Shown here: positions 1 through 11,780 of the stretch, piece after piece
Position numbering within the stretch: the stretch's first letter is position 1
Layout of the letters: every line of letters begins with the position of its first letter
DNA from: Sesamum alatum
Taxonomy: Eukaryota > Streptophyta > Magnoliopsida > Lamiales > Pedaliaceae
DNA length: 64,000 nucleotides
NCBI GenBank assembly: GCA_034509735.1
Contig: JACGWO010000004.1
Coordinates: 20,317,395-20,381,394, forward strand
Direction of reading: 5' to 3'
The notes under the pieces: generated by a model
Told to the model about the DNA's origin: nothing
Database searches by the model: none
What the model saw: the letters and a program-made list of their open reading frames with translations, nothing else
Position numbers and translations under genes: made by a program

Positions 1-399
1 ATAAGGAAGTTATCTTGAAACTAGGTCTTCCTTCCTTTATCCATACTTCAATCCATCTTATCCACAACTCTTCTACACACTACTAATCAATTTTCTCTCT
101 CCAAACTCTGAAAAATTTCATCCTCCTCCCTCTCCAGAAATCTCACATGTTTTTCTTGGTTTAGAACCAAGTCAAGAACAAGGGAGATCGGAAAATACAC
201 TAATCAATAATGTTGTTTTCGATCCCTCCTCCATAGATTCGATTCTTGCTAGCACGAGAATAAATCTTTTCACATTCCCGGTATGATTTGGACGAGATTA
301 GTGGGCTCCTACATTGGAGCCTTGTGTTGACGAAAGGCGGATCTCGAAGAAAAGGAACAATGCGTGTAGTCATTACGAGAAAACAACAAGGGTAAGTTT
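1..399 (+). repeat. Remnant of a copia LTR tail
   Basis: Bases 300-395 resemble the end part of the LTR downstream (around 2150-2225): both have a 'tggag/tggaat cttg' stretch, then 'gcgtgtag/gcacgtag', then 'gaaaacaacaa.ggta'. This suggests an older LTR of the same family, interrupted at base 400 by the next element. The first 200 bases are CT-rich and AT-rich with no gene signal. The target-site duplication cannot be tested because the 3' LTR of the inserted element is truncated. Confidence 0.5.
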
Positions 400-1842
400 T
401 GTTAGAATAGGTGACTGTGAAGCCAATCTTGTTAGGCTTGTGTAACCTATTTCTGATGATATGGTGTTTAAATAAAGATTATGAATAAAAGTGATATTCA
501 TATTTGGCGTTAATACTTTGTTTGTGTTCACTTAACTACTTTATATTACGAACTGTTCAATGCACAAACAAAACCCATAGACTGAGAGGTTAATCCAAGA
601 AATTGGACTGCGCATAGGATGGCAAGTCATGAAATTAGTTTCTGTGGATTGGTCTGAATTACTCCAAGTCGAAGGACCTCGAGATAGGGTATCGAGAGTC
701 CATCTGAGACTTGCACTAAGTGATTGCAGTCGCATTTCATCGACAAGTGACAAGGGTTGTCTATGCAATGTTAATGGGTTAGCCAACTTGGTGCCGGCTG
801 ATTGAGGTGACTCGTGGGAATTGTCATATGAGAAAACCTTTGAGTTGGTTGGTCGGTATGACTTGGATTCTCGGTTCCAACAGTGGGGGTTTGGTCCTCA
901 AACTTGAAGGACTATTGTGGTCCCATACACACCGTGCCTGGATCTTAGATTTGACAAGAGGCTACCAAGTCGAGAGACTCGGTTGTCATAGGCCCTATCT
1001 AGTGCAGCCAAGGTGTGTAGTGTGAACAGTAGGTCCTAATAAAGGATTCGTCTCCTGTCAAAAGGATTGACAATAATATCTCACTTACACTCTGAGACTC
1101 GTCCCCCATCAAATCTGTGGCCACAGTGACTGAACAGTGGGGTGGGATCCCTATGACGTTTGGTGTGGAATAACCAAAGCTTTAGTTAATAATGGGTGCC
1201 GACATCTAAAGTCCACACTCTAGACTATGGCCGTGAGGTGGTAGACGGAAGGACAAGCGTACTGAAGAACCTAAACGTTCACGCCATACTATTCACCTAG
1301 TCTCTAGTGCCATGGACCGTTGCTAGACGATCACCCATGGTGACGGACGAATTCCAATCATAGGATGATTGGAGATTTGGCCAAGTCTAGCTGAGGGTGA
1401 ACCTAAAGAGTCACACACAATCCATCGATAACGGAGAAATTAATTTAGAATTAATTCTGGGAGATAGAACAATTTAATTAGATTAAATTGGTTTCCCTTT
1501 CTTGGATTGTTAATTCTTTAATTGGATTAAATAGAATTAACTAATAAATTAAATTTATTAAATTGAGAAAATGGGCTCAAAATAATTATTTAATTATTTA
1601 AAGCATAAAGGATTATTTTAAATTAGATTTAAAATATTCCATAAAATCCATCTAACGATGGACGGACGAGATCGAATGGAGAGATCAATGGCCAAGATTA
1701 AGTTTGACTTAATCTCTAGCCTAAGTTGACTAGGTCAGAATCCTAGCAACCTATGCCTCTTTATGTGAGTTTGAAGAGGACTAGGAGAAGTCCTTTCCTA
1801 TGAATTCTCATAGAGACACACACCACTAAGTGATGATCTCTA

Positions 1843-1920
<78 letters not shown>

Positions 1921-1926
1921 TCTTTC

Positions 1927-1964
<38 letters not shown>

Positions 1965-2436
1965 GTCCACCTCTCCTTTCCACTCTCCAAGAATTGTTCT
2001 AGTTCCTTGTCTTTGATACAAGAGAACTATAGGCAAATCGATCACGTTAATTGATAACGCTAGGTCGATTTGTTCTCCTATATTCCTCTTGATTTCTTGT
2101 TAGCACAGAGGATCAAGATCCGGTGGATTGGGTGGACAATTTAGAGGGTTCCTAATTTGGAATCTTGGTGGCGAAATGTGGAATAACGCACGTAGCCCTA
2201 CGAAGAAAACAACAACGGGTAGGTCTCACGTTTCTTTCGTTGCAACCCTATGGTCACCATGATCTTAGCATGCTTATTTTCTTGTTCATGAGATACAACG
2301 AATGCCCGGGAGGTTCAAGGGAACACCCCTTGAACGTGTATTTTATTTTAGTTTATAGCATGTTTAATTTTTCATGTTTTATTATCGCGCTTCCGCATTC
2401 GCTCTCCCTCCCGGGATGACCCATGCATGCTTTTAG
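400..2436 (+). repeat. 5' LTR of Ty1/copia element A
   Basis: Starts TGTTAGAATAGG at 400. The same start recurs at 8522 directly after a polypurine tract, and the following 1.3 kb matches the 3' copy. The right edge is set by the primer-binding site at 2437; the last bases read 'gcttttag' rather than a clean CA. At about 2 kb it is a long LTR. It contains a (CA)n(CT)n microsatellite and is related to the LTR pieces at 10187-11126 (inverted), 19594-21825 (inverted) and 23782-25365. Confidence 0.85.
1844..1964 (+). repeat. (CA)n-(CT)n microsatellite inside the LTR
   Basis: About 27 bases of CA repeat are followed by some 85 bases of CT repeat with a few interruptions. The 3' LTR copy keeps only the CA part (about 9680-9702). 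Open frames crossing it code for alternating two-residue runs and are not genes. Confidence 0.95.
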
Positions 2437-2454
2437 TGGTATGAGAGCCCGGTT
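2437..2454 (+). other. Primer-binding site of copia element A
   Basis: TGGTATGAGAGCCCGGTT follows the LTR. Plant copia elements typically carry TGGTATCAGAGC here, complementary to initiator tRNA-Met; this copy has C to G at the seventh base. The inverted relative at 10174-10185 keeps the consensus form. Confidence 0.8.
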
Positions 2455-4440
2455 CGGTGTATTGGCCTAGAGTTTTATATGCTATACGTGAAAAGCATGT
2501 TTTATGTGGCTTTATTTACGTTTTATGGCATGTCGTATAAACTAGAGTTTAATGCGTTAATTTTGCATATTAATTTTGGATCTTGGATTTCTTCTATTTT
2601 AGAAATATTTTCTTTGTTTCCTGAAGGAAAAACGGGGCAGAAATACCAACGAAACATAAAATGGCATCAGCGGAACCGGCCGACCGCGCGCAGTACACAC
2701 GGTCTGTCCCGCGCGCACGTAGGCAGAGGCGCCTGCGCGCGGGCCTGGCACGACAACATGCACAGACTGCCTGCGTTACGAGGCCGACCAGTGCATCTAG
2801 CGCGCGGGGTCAGGTGCGCATGTGCCCGGCCATCGCGCACAAGCAGGGGAGCCTGTGTGTAGTCGCCCTGCAAGCGCGACCTGCGCACGCAGGCGGCAGG
2901 CTGGCCTAGCCAACGCGCGGCTCCGGCCAGGTGCTGGCGGCTGCAACGACCGTTGTCGGAATTTTGTTCTCGTGGTTGTTTTTTGAAATTATTTTTTCTT
3001 TGTTTATTTCTTGGATTATTTCTGCATATTTTTCTTAAAAGACATTATTTTAAAACTATTTTATTTTAGGTTTAGGTTGGAACTACTTAAAATTTTATAT
3101 TGTTTAAATAATGAGGAATGGATTTCCTAGCAAGAAAATTTCAATGGTAATACCGATGTTCAAAATTTACGGTGTAGAAATTATGCGTAAATTTTATGCG
3201 TTTTATGATATTGGTTATCATGAGATTATTCGAATTGCATGATTACTTGATTATGTGATATGTTATTTGCGTATATGAGAATGGATGATCACAAAGCCCT
3301 AGACTGCATGTATGGTTTATTTTAATGTTGGGCCTGTGTGCCTCGTTTTATTGTTTTCCTGCCTCTTTTCTGGTTGCCTTGGAATAATAAGGCCTTCTAT
3401 CTCCCTCCAAATGTATTCCCTCCGGGTGTTCGTCAGGATTTATTTTTTAAGTCGTAATGAGAGTAGAATAGTTATGAGGTTTTGTTTTTTAATTAAATGA
3501 AGAAGATGAAGGATGGCCCAAAAGGAGGATTCCAAGGAGTTCCATAAAGGTCCATAACCATGGAGGCCCGGTGGACAAAGAGGCAAGACCCATCAGTGTG
3601 TTGATGGGTTACTCCTATTTAATGTTATAATGTAGGACCAGTACTAGATTGACCATGGATCCACTGCGGGCTCAGTGGATCGCATAGGAATTGGGCTTGT
3701 GATCATCCAACAGGGGCGTGCTAGGCTTTATTTTGCATGTGGCATATGTGATGGATGAATGATTTATTTATCGTATTATTGCTATAGCATGCGAGATATA
3801 TATTATGCAGAGATGTATGTATGTGGTGTGATGAGGTCTCGGTCTTTAAACTCTCACTTTGTTGGACAAACTAAAATATTAGACCTTTAATAAATAGAGA
3901 ACCTTAGTTGTTCGTCCAAGCCTTCCATCCATGACAAAGTGAGGAAGCTACTTTCGGTCAATTGTGTGGTCTCACGAGTCGTGGCACGTCTCTTGTTCTG
4001 AAAATAAGTTGCACGTCTGTTGTGAACGAAGTGAATGCACTCCTGTTACGTGTCTCACGAGTCGTGAGGGTAGCAGTGAATGCTATGATTCGGTTGATTG
4101 GGTCGGGTCTAACACCTGAATAATGTGATTCGCTTGGAGTCCTCGGGATCACGTAAAAGGGTGAGCCGAAATATCTTGAGAAACTCGTTGGACGAGAATG
4201 GTATGGAATACCTCCCACAAAGTTTTTTTCCATGTGAATCGTAAAAGCGGGGTATGAAAATTTTTGTTGTGGATCCCAAGTCCACTAGGAAAAGGTTTCC
4301 CGAAAACAACATATGAGGGTGGCGGGTTTTCGTAAAATAGTAGGAGCTTTAAATGACTGAAGTTCAAGTTTTTAATTATTATTTGACACCACTATAATTC
4401 TATTGATTGTGTGCTTTATTTTAAATGTAGATTTAAAATA
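2455..4440 (+). other. Untranslated leader of copia element A with GC-rich island
   Basis: Some 2 kb separate the primer-binding site from the first gag ATG. Bases 2670-2945 form a strongly GC-rich island with many GCGC/GGCC words inside otherwise AT-rich DNA. It is open in several frames on both strands simply because stop codons are rare in it. The related island at 9709-9945 lies inverted. From 2960 to 4440 the DNA returns to AT-rich with no recognised gene; a short GTCTCACGAGTCGTG-like word repeats at 3968 and 4051. Confidence 0.6.
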
Positions 4441-7400
4441 ATGTCTAAGAATCCATTATCCTCCACACTTGAGACAAAGAAGTTCAATGGAACGAATTAC
4501 AACGACTGGTTGTGCAATTTGAGGATAGTCCTCGATTATGAGAACCAAGGCTGTGTCATAAACAAGTCATTTCCCTTGCACTTTTCCGGAAGAATCTACG
4601 CCAAAAGAATGTGAGACGTCTGAACTTTGGCACCAGGATAACCGGAAAGTCCGTAGCGTCATACTAGCATCTATGACTAATGAGATACAGAAATAGTATG
4701 AGAGGCTAGACGACGTTCCTTCCATAATGGTTCGCCTGAAGGATTGCTATGCAATCCCGGACCGGCATACTAGGTATGTAGCTACGAAGGCGTTCTTTAG
4801 AACTCAGATGACCGAAGGATCCTTTGTACATGAGCATGAGGTCAAGATGCTTACGTTGGTGGAAAATCTCGAAGACCTCAAAGCAGGGCTTGATAACAAG
4901 ACATGCATAGATGTGATCCTTCAGTCACTCGCACCCTTCTTCAACCAATTTATTGTTAACTACAACATGAATGCACTTGAGAAGAGCATACATGAGTAAA
5001 TTAATACGTTGGTCCAATACGAGGCAACGACCAAGAAGTCTGCACCATCTGTGTTGATTGGAGAGGCTTCAACTTCCAAAACGAAAGGCTAGGGTGCTAG
5101 ACGTTGGAAAAGGAAAGGAAAGGGAAAGACCGTTACAGCCACTACAACCGCAAGGAGCGTTCCCGTTGCCAAAGTGGGGAAAGGCAAGGGGAAGAGGAAG
5201 GTTGACTCAAAGCAACAGTCAAAGGAAAATGACATATGCGTTCATTGCCATGAGAAAGGGCATTGGAAGAGAGATTGGCCCAAATTTCTTTCCGAGCAAG
5301 GTACATTTGTGGTTGAGTTTAATATGGTCACTAACTCTGCCTCTTGGGTATTGGATACCGACTGTGGAGCTCACATTTTCAATGACTTGCAGGTTCTGAA
5401 AAGAAGCAGAAAGCTAAGTAAAAGCGAGATAGTCCTGAAGCTTGGCGATGGCAACGCCGTTGCTACAGAAGCAGTGGGAAATGCCAGCGTAGTAGTTAGT
5501 GATCATGTTAGGATAGAATTAGAAAATTGTTATTATGTACCTAGCATGATCAAAATATCGTTTTCATTCCATTGTTAGACAATAGTGGTTATGAATTTTC
5601 GATCAATAAAAATTGTTTTTATTTGTTGAAAGGTGGAAGTACTCATCTACTTGGTACATTAATAACGGTCTCTACATTATGCAAAAGTCTAATTTTATTA
5701 TGACTGCTAGACACAAACGTAAGATAGATAAACACGAGAACGCACAATTATGGCATGCAAGGCTAGGTCATATCTCTCAAGAAAGGATGAAAGGTTGGTA
5801 GATTCAAAGAACCCAGAAGTTGGGGACTTGAACAACCTACCAACCTGTGAATCCTGCCTTAAAGGGAAAATGACCAAAAGGCCCTTTGTAGGACACAATA
5901 AGTTTGCCATATGTCTATTGGTCTTGGTCCATACAGACGTGTGTGGACCACTAAGAACACAACCCAGAGGTAGTTTCTCTTACTTCATAACCTTCACCGA
6001 TGATCATTCATAGTATGGTTATGTTTACCTGATGATATACAAGTCTAAAGCTTTTGTGAGGTTTAAAGAATTTAGACTTAAGGTTGAGAACTAGAACGAG
6101 TGTAAAATTAAAATCCTACGGTCGAACCGAGGTGGCGAGTACCTTAGTGGAGAATTTCTCAATTATCTAAAAGAAAACGGTATAGTCTCTGAATGGACAC
6201 CTCCCGGGACACTGCAGTTAAACGACGTCTCTGAAAGGAGGAATCGAACCCTGTTAGACATGGTCCGATCCATGATGAGTTTTACTGAACTGCCCTTATT
6301 TTTTTGGGGCTACGCACTAGAAACGGAAACCAAGTTATTGAACTTGGCGCCATCCAGAGTCGTGACCCAAATACCATATGAGATATGGCACGGCAAGCCT
6401 GCTTCCTACAAATACTTGAGAGCGTGGGGTAGCCCTGGATATGTCAAGAGGTTGGTGGGAGACAAATTAGAATCGAGATCTAGCTTGCGCAGGTTCATTG
6501 GATATCCAAAGAAAACTACAGGTTATTACTGTTATGACCTCTCGGAACAGAAGGTCTTTGTTTCGAGGAATGCAGTGTTCTTGGAAAAAGGTTATCCAAT
6601 GAATATCCAACATGATGAACTGCTCCTCGAGAAATCAAGTGAGACAAATCAGTCAACAGTGCCAAAAATGACAGATACCTCACTAAGAGGTTTTAGGTTA
6701 AGTACCCAACGGGTTGAGCAACCTCGCGAGGCACAACACATTGGACAGCCTCTCCAGGTCCAGCGTGTCGAGCCATCTCACAAGGAGCCAACCACAGTAC
6801 CTGGACAGCCGGCTCCTATCGTGTCTGTGCCCACAGTTACCACTGACGTTCCAGTCCTTCGTAGGTCAACTAGAGTGTTGTGCCCTCCCATGAGGTATGG
6901 CTTCTTAGGTGTGACTAGTCAGTTGGATAAGGATCCTAAGACATACGGGGACGCATTGTCGGACATTGACTCGGGAAAGTGGCTTGAGGCCATGAATGCC
7001 GAAATGGACTCCATGAGCACAAACCAAGTGTGGATACTTGTAGACCCACCCAAAGGTGTTAAACCAGTCAGGTGCAAATAGGTCTATAAGCGTAAACTTG
7101 GCCTTGATGGAGAAGTAACTACCTTCAAGACTAAGCTAGTGGCGAAAGGTTACACTCAATGACCCGGGGTCGATTTTGAGGATACCTACTCGCTAGTAGC
7201 CATGGCTAAGTCCATTGCATCATGCTTGCCATAGTTTCATGGTATGACTATGAAATATGGCCGATGAACGTGAAAACGGCGTTCCTTAACGGTTTCGTTG
7301 AGGAAGAGATCTATATGGATTAGCCGGAGGGATTCACAGTCATTGGAGAAGAGCAGAAAGTCTGTCGTCTCCAAAAGTCCATCTATGGCCTCAAACAAGC

Positions 7401-8507
7401 ATCCCGTAGTTAGAACATTTACTTTGATGAAGTCATACAAGGATATGATTTCATCAAAAACGAATATGACCCTCGTGTATACAAGAAGGTCAGTGAGAGC
7501 TCTGTAGTATTCCTAGTGCTTTATGTGGACAACATTCTGCTCATTGGGAATGATATCAGAATGTTAGGCAACACAAATGCATGGTTGTCCACTCAATTTT
7601 CCATGAAGGACCTGGGTGAAGCTTCCTACATTCTAGGCATCCAGATTGTCAGGGACAGATCTAAAAGAATGTTATGAATGACCCAAAACTCGTATATTGA
7701 GAAAATCCTGAAGAGATTCAACATGGATAACTCAAAATGAGGTTTCCTTCCCATGAGGCACGGGATCAAGTTATCCAAGAAATAGTCTCCCAAGACTGAT
7801 GAGGAGCTTGAAAAGATGAAGTCCATCCCCTATGCTTCTGCCGTAGGCAACATCCAGTATGCCATCCACTGCACGAGGCCTGATGGCGCTTACGCTTTAA
7901 GTGTAACTAGCAGATATCAGTCCTGTGCAGGCGAGGCACATTGGAATGCAGTCAAGAGTAACCTTAAGTACCTAAGAAACACTACGGATATATTTTTGGT
8001 CTATGGTGGTGGAGAGTTGATTCTGGAAAGCTTTAGCGACGCTAGCTTCCAGTCAGACGACGATGATGCCAAGTCTCAATCGGGCTATGTGTTTAGACTT
8101 AATGGTGGAGTGGTGAATTGGAAAAGTTTCAAGCAAGAAACCACAATCGATTCCACCACTAAGGCTGAATACATAGCAGCTTCAGAAGCCACCAAGGAAG
8201 CGGTTTGGATGAGAAACTACATCAAGAGTTGGGTGTGGTGCCTAGCATTGCCGAGCCCGTGGTCATCTTCAATGATAAGAACGGGGCTATATCGCAAGCA
8301 AAGGAACTGGGATCTCATCATCGATCCAAGCACATACTTATACGATACCACCTTTTGACGGAAATGGTAGAAAGAGGTGACATTCGGATGGACCGAGTCA
8401 GCTCAGCAGACAACACATCAGATCCTTTGACAAAGCCTATATCACAAATTACTCATACACAGCATCTTGAGAAGATGGGGTTAAGATATATGGGTGATTG
8501 GCTTTAA
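4441..8507 (+). pseudogene. Ty1/copia gag-pol polyprotein, degenerate
   Basis: Capsid, protease, integrase, reverse transcriptase and RNase H of a Ty1/copia retrotransposon appear in the expected order across several frames. Gag starts at ATG 4441 (MSKNPLSSTLETKKFNG) and shifts frame near 4600. A CCHC-type zinc knuckle lies at 5237-5278. The protease motif LDTDCGAH is at 5351-5374, the GAG-pre-integrase motif LWHARLGHIS near 5745, and the integrase start (HTDVCGPL) near 5930. The RT active site reads YVDN (7522-7533) and RNase H has TTKAEYIAASE near 8155. Stop codons and frame changes occur near 4990, 5576, 6012, 7079, 7160 and 8250. Three signature residues differ from family consensus: the last zinc-knuckle Cys is Trp (TGG, 5276-5278), protease DTG is DTD, and RT YVDD is YVDN. 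The element cannot encode its own enzymes. The flanking LTR and PBS match this orientation. Confidence 0.9.
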
Positions 8508-8510
8508 GTC

Positions 8511-8521
8511 AAGTGGGAGAT
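8511..8521 (+). other. Polypurine tract before the 3' LTR
   Basis: AAGTGGGAGAT sits directly before TGTTAGAATA at 8522. This is the usual plus-strand primer position and form for plant copia elements, and it fixes the 3' LTR start. Confidence 0.85.
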
Positions 8522-9708
8522 TGTTAGAATAGGTGAACGTGAAGCCAATCCTTTTAGGCTTGTGCAACCTATTTCTACCAATATGGTGTTTAAATAAAGA
8601 TTATGAATAAAAAGTGATATTCATATTTGGCGTTAATACTTTGTTTGTGTTCACTTAACTATTCAATGCACAAACAAAATCCACAGACGAGAGGTTAATC
8701 CAAGAAAGTGGACTGCGCATAGGATGGCAAGTCATGAAATCAGTTTTTGTGGATCGGTCTAAAATACTCCAAGTCGAAGGACCTTGAGATAGAGTATCGA
8801 GAGTCAGTCTGAGACTTGCACTAAGCGATTGCAGTTGTGTTTCATCGACAATTGACGAGGGTCGTCCATGCAATGTTAGTGGGTTAACTAGCTTGGTGCC
8901 GGCTGACCAAGGTGACTCGTGGGACTCGTCATATGGGAAAACTTTGAGTGGGTTGGTCGGCATGACTTGGATTCCCGGTTCCAACAGTGCGGGTTTGATC
9001 CTCAGACTTGAAGGACTATTGTGGTCACATACACACCGTGTCTGTAACTTAGATTTGGCAAGAGGCCACCAAGTCGAGAGACTCAGTTGTCATAAGCCCG
9101 ATCTAGTGCAGTCAAGGTGTTTAGTGTGAAAAGTTAGTTCCGAGTAGAGGATTCATCTCCTGTCAAAAGGATTGAGAGTAATATCTCACTTACATTCTGA
9201 GACTCGTTCCCCAGTAAATCTGTAGCCATAGTGACTGAACAATGGGGTAGAATCCCTGTGACGTTTGGTGTGGACGAGCCAAAGCTTTAGCCAAGAATGA
9301 GTGCCGACATCTAAAGTCCACACTCTACACTATGGTTGTGAGGTGGTAGAGGGAAGGACCAACGTACTTAAAAACCTAAACGTTCATGCCATACTATTCA
9401 CCTAGTCTCTAGTGCCATGGACCGTTGCTAGACGGCCACCCATGGTAACGGACGAATTCCCATCATAAAATCCATCTAATGATGTACGGACGAGATCAAA
9501 TGGAGAGATCAATGGCCAAAATTAAGTTTGACTTAGTCTCTAGCCTAAGTTGACTAGGATTTGACTAGGTCAAAATCCTAGTCAACCTACGACTCTTTAT
9601 GAGAGTGTGAAGAAGACTAGGAGAAGTCCCTTCCTATAAATTCTCATAGATACACACACCACTAGGTGATGATCTCTAGCACACACACACACACAGACAC
9701 ACTTGGCC
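8522..9708 (+). repeat. 3' LTR of copia element A, truncated
   Basis: Matches the 5' LTR from its first base. Relative to the 5' LTR it lacks about 275 bases corresponding to 1361-1640: the text jumps from 'gaattcccatcata' to 'aaatccatctaa' near 9465. It ends in the CA microsatellite at 'cttggcct' (5' copy: 'ctcggcct'), after which unrelated GC-rich sequence begins. The terminal 550 or so bases of the LTR are missing, so no target-site duplication can be read. Confidence 0.85.
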
Positions 9709-10186
9709 TGCGCGCGTGCCCAGCCGCATCCCTGCGTGCGCGGCCGACACGCCGCGCTGCTGCCTGTCACGCGCACTGGACGCGCTGGCCAGGCGCCCGC
9801 ACACAGGCTCCTCTACATGCGCGCGTGTGCCTGACCGCGCCTCCTTGTGCGCGTGGCCAACAGCGTCGTCTGCTGTGCGCGCTTGGCCGGACAACCGCGC
9901 GCAGGCTCCCCTGCTTGCGGGCGCGGTCAGCTGACGGTTGCCGCTGCCGTCGTTTTCCATTTTTCTTTCTCATTATTTTTCTGCACCGTTTTTCTCCATG
10001 AAACCAAAAAATAATTCAAGAAAAATATGAATCCCATGATCTATATTTCTAGTGCAAAATAAGCATGATAAATCCTACGATCTATAACATGCCTGAAAAC
10101 GGAAATTAAAGCCATGTAGAACATGCTCATACACATGTAGCACATAAAACTGTAGGCCTATACACCGAACCGGGCTCTGATACCAC
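9709..10186 (-). repeat. Inverted copia leader and PBS fragment (element B)
   Basis: Read on the minus strand this is a relative of 2437-2950. The consensus primer-binding site TGGTATCAGAGC (10174-10185, complement) is followed by 'ccggttcggtgta', a 250-base AT-rich stretch, and then a GC-rich island (9709-9945) sharing 'aagcaggggagcctg' with 2842-2856. It is not a gene; its open frames are compositional. Confidence 0.85.
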
Positions 10187-11126
10187 TGTAACACAAAGTG
10201 TATCATCCTAGAAGGAAGTGCAAGAGCGGAAGCACAATATTTAAAAGCAAGAAACATAAATCATGCATAAACAATGGAATTTAAACGGATCGTTCAAGGG
10301 GTGTTCCCTTGAACCTCCTGGGCGTTCGGTGTATATCATTAATAAAAGAAAACATACATGCTACATTCATGGAGGCTATAGGGTTGAAACGAAAAACATA
10401 GTAAAGGCCACTAACCCGTTGTAGATTACTTCATTTGGCTACACGCGTTGTTCCACATTTTGCCACCAAGATCCCAATATAAAAATCCTCTAAATCGTTC
10501 ACGCAATTCACCGGATCTTGATTTTCCGTACTAGTAAGAGATCAAGAAGGGAAAGGGAGGACAAATCAACCTAGCGTTATGAATTAACGTGATTGATTCA
10601 TCTAACGTTCCCTTGTATCAAAGACAAGGAAACAAGGGGTTTTCTTGGAGTGAATAGAGGAGAGAGAACGAGAGATTGAGAGAGGGCGGCCGTGTGGGGT
10701 GTGTGTGTGTATGTGAGATGAGAGTGTAGAGATTAGTGTGTGTGTGTGTGTGTGTATTTTGAGTACTTATAGGAAACATATTTTTCTATTCCTACTCAAA
10801 CTCTCCTTAAAGAGGCACACTTTGACTAGGACTTTGTCCTAGTCAAATCCTAGTCTACCTAGGTCTTTGATTAAGTCAAACTTAATCGTAGCCCTTCATC
10901 TCATCAAGCTCCCAAGGTTCAATCTCGTTCGTCCATCGTTTGATGGGATTTATGAAATATTTTAAATCTTATTTAAAATAGTCCATTGGGCTTCTAATAT
11001 TTATCAAATAAATATTTGAGCACAACAATAATAATTCCATCTAGTCAAAGACGGAAATAGTCCACTTCCTAATTCTATAAATCCTATTTATGAGTCAAGT
11101 TTTATTTAATCCAATTTTAAACATGG
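10187..11126 (-). repeat. Inverted copia LTR fragment (element B)
   Basis: On the minus strand this matches the last ~950 bases of LTR A. Shared landmarks are 'ccttgtctttgatacaag', 'cacgttaattcataacgctagg', the TG/CA repeat (10732-10754), 'cctagtcaa' and 'ttaaaatattt'. Its LTR end is at 10187 ('...gttaca' on the minus strand), directly before the primer-binding site. The upstream half of the LTR is missing; it stops where the foldback element with a 9-bp target duplication begins. Confidence 0.85.
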
Positions 11127-11679
11127 AAGCATTAAGGATAAAATGGATTTTTCGTCCTGTATATTTTGTATTTTAGCATTTAGTTCTTTATCTTTCTAAG
11201 ACAGAAAATACGTCTTGTAACTTTTAAAATTTTTGCGATTTTGGTCCTTTAGTCGCCAGAGTTTGTAAATATTGCCGTGAAAAAGCATGTGCCCCACATG
11301 TGCTTTTCAAATTTGGAGCTTTTGTTCCCATTTATTAATTTCTTCCATCATGGAAGCAAATTTTCGTCCTATATCTCTTTCACTTTGATATTTTAGCCCT
11401 TTATCTTTCTAAGGTTGCAAGTAGGTCCTGTAACATTATAATTTTTTGCAATTTTGGTCTATTAAATTGACCAATGGGAGTAAAAGCTCCAAACTAGAAA
11501 AAACGTGCGAGGCACATGCTTTTTTCTGGCAACATTTGCAAACTCTGAAGATGGAAGGATCAAAATTGCAAAAAATTAAAAAGTAACAGGACTTTTTTTG
11601 CTACTCTAGAAAAATAAAGGGCTAAATGTCAAAATGACTAATTTATTGGACCACAAATACATTTAAGCCCAAGCATTAA
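11127..11679. mobile_element. Foldback (Mutator-like) MITE with 9-bp TSD
   Basis: The element occupies 11136-11670 and is flanked by perfect direct repeats AAGCATTAA (11127-11135 and 11671-11679). Its two ends are long imperfect inverted repeats of roughly 200 bases; each carries 'cttt(a)tctttct(a)', 'cctgtaac', 'ttttgcaattttgg/gatc' and 'aagcatgtgcc' in mirror order. No coding potential. The 9-bp duplication with long inverted ends fits the Mutator superfamily; the lineage is inferred, not shown. Confidence 0.8.
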
Positions 11680-11780
11680 TAGTAATAACACTTCCAGTTT
11701 CCACTATATAAGTAAGCGTTTTCATGAAATACTCCATTGCAAGGGAAGCAACATCAATAAATATTAATCTGAGTGTAAAA

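Noticed and set aside
1761..2054. Open frames on both strands across the CA/CT repeat
   Set aside because: They encode alternating two-residue runs from a microsatellite inside an LTR.
2479..2909. Overlapping 70-127 codon frames in the GC-rich leader
   Set aside because: Open in several frames on both strands because GC-rich DNA lacks stop codons; no motif, and located between PBS and gag.
3958..4367. Minus-strand frames in the copia leader
   Set aside because: Overlap one another, sit antisense to the leader just before gag, and lack motifs.
9666..10001. Four overlapping frames in the inverted GC-rich leader
   Set aside because: Same compositional cause; the sequence is an inverted copy of non-coding leader.
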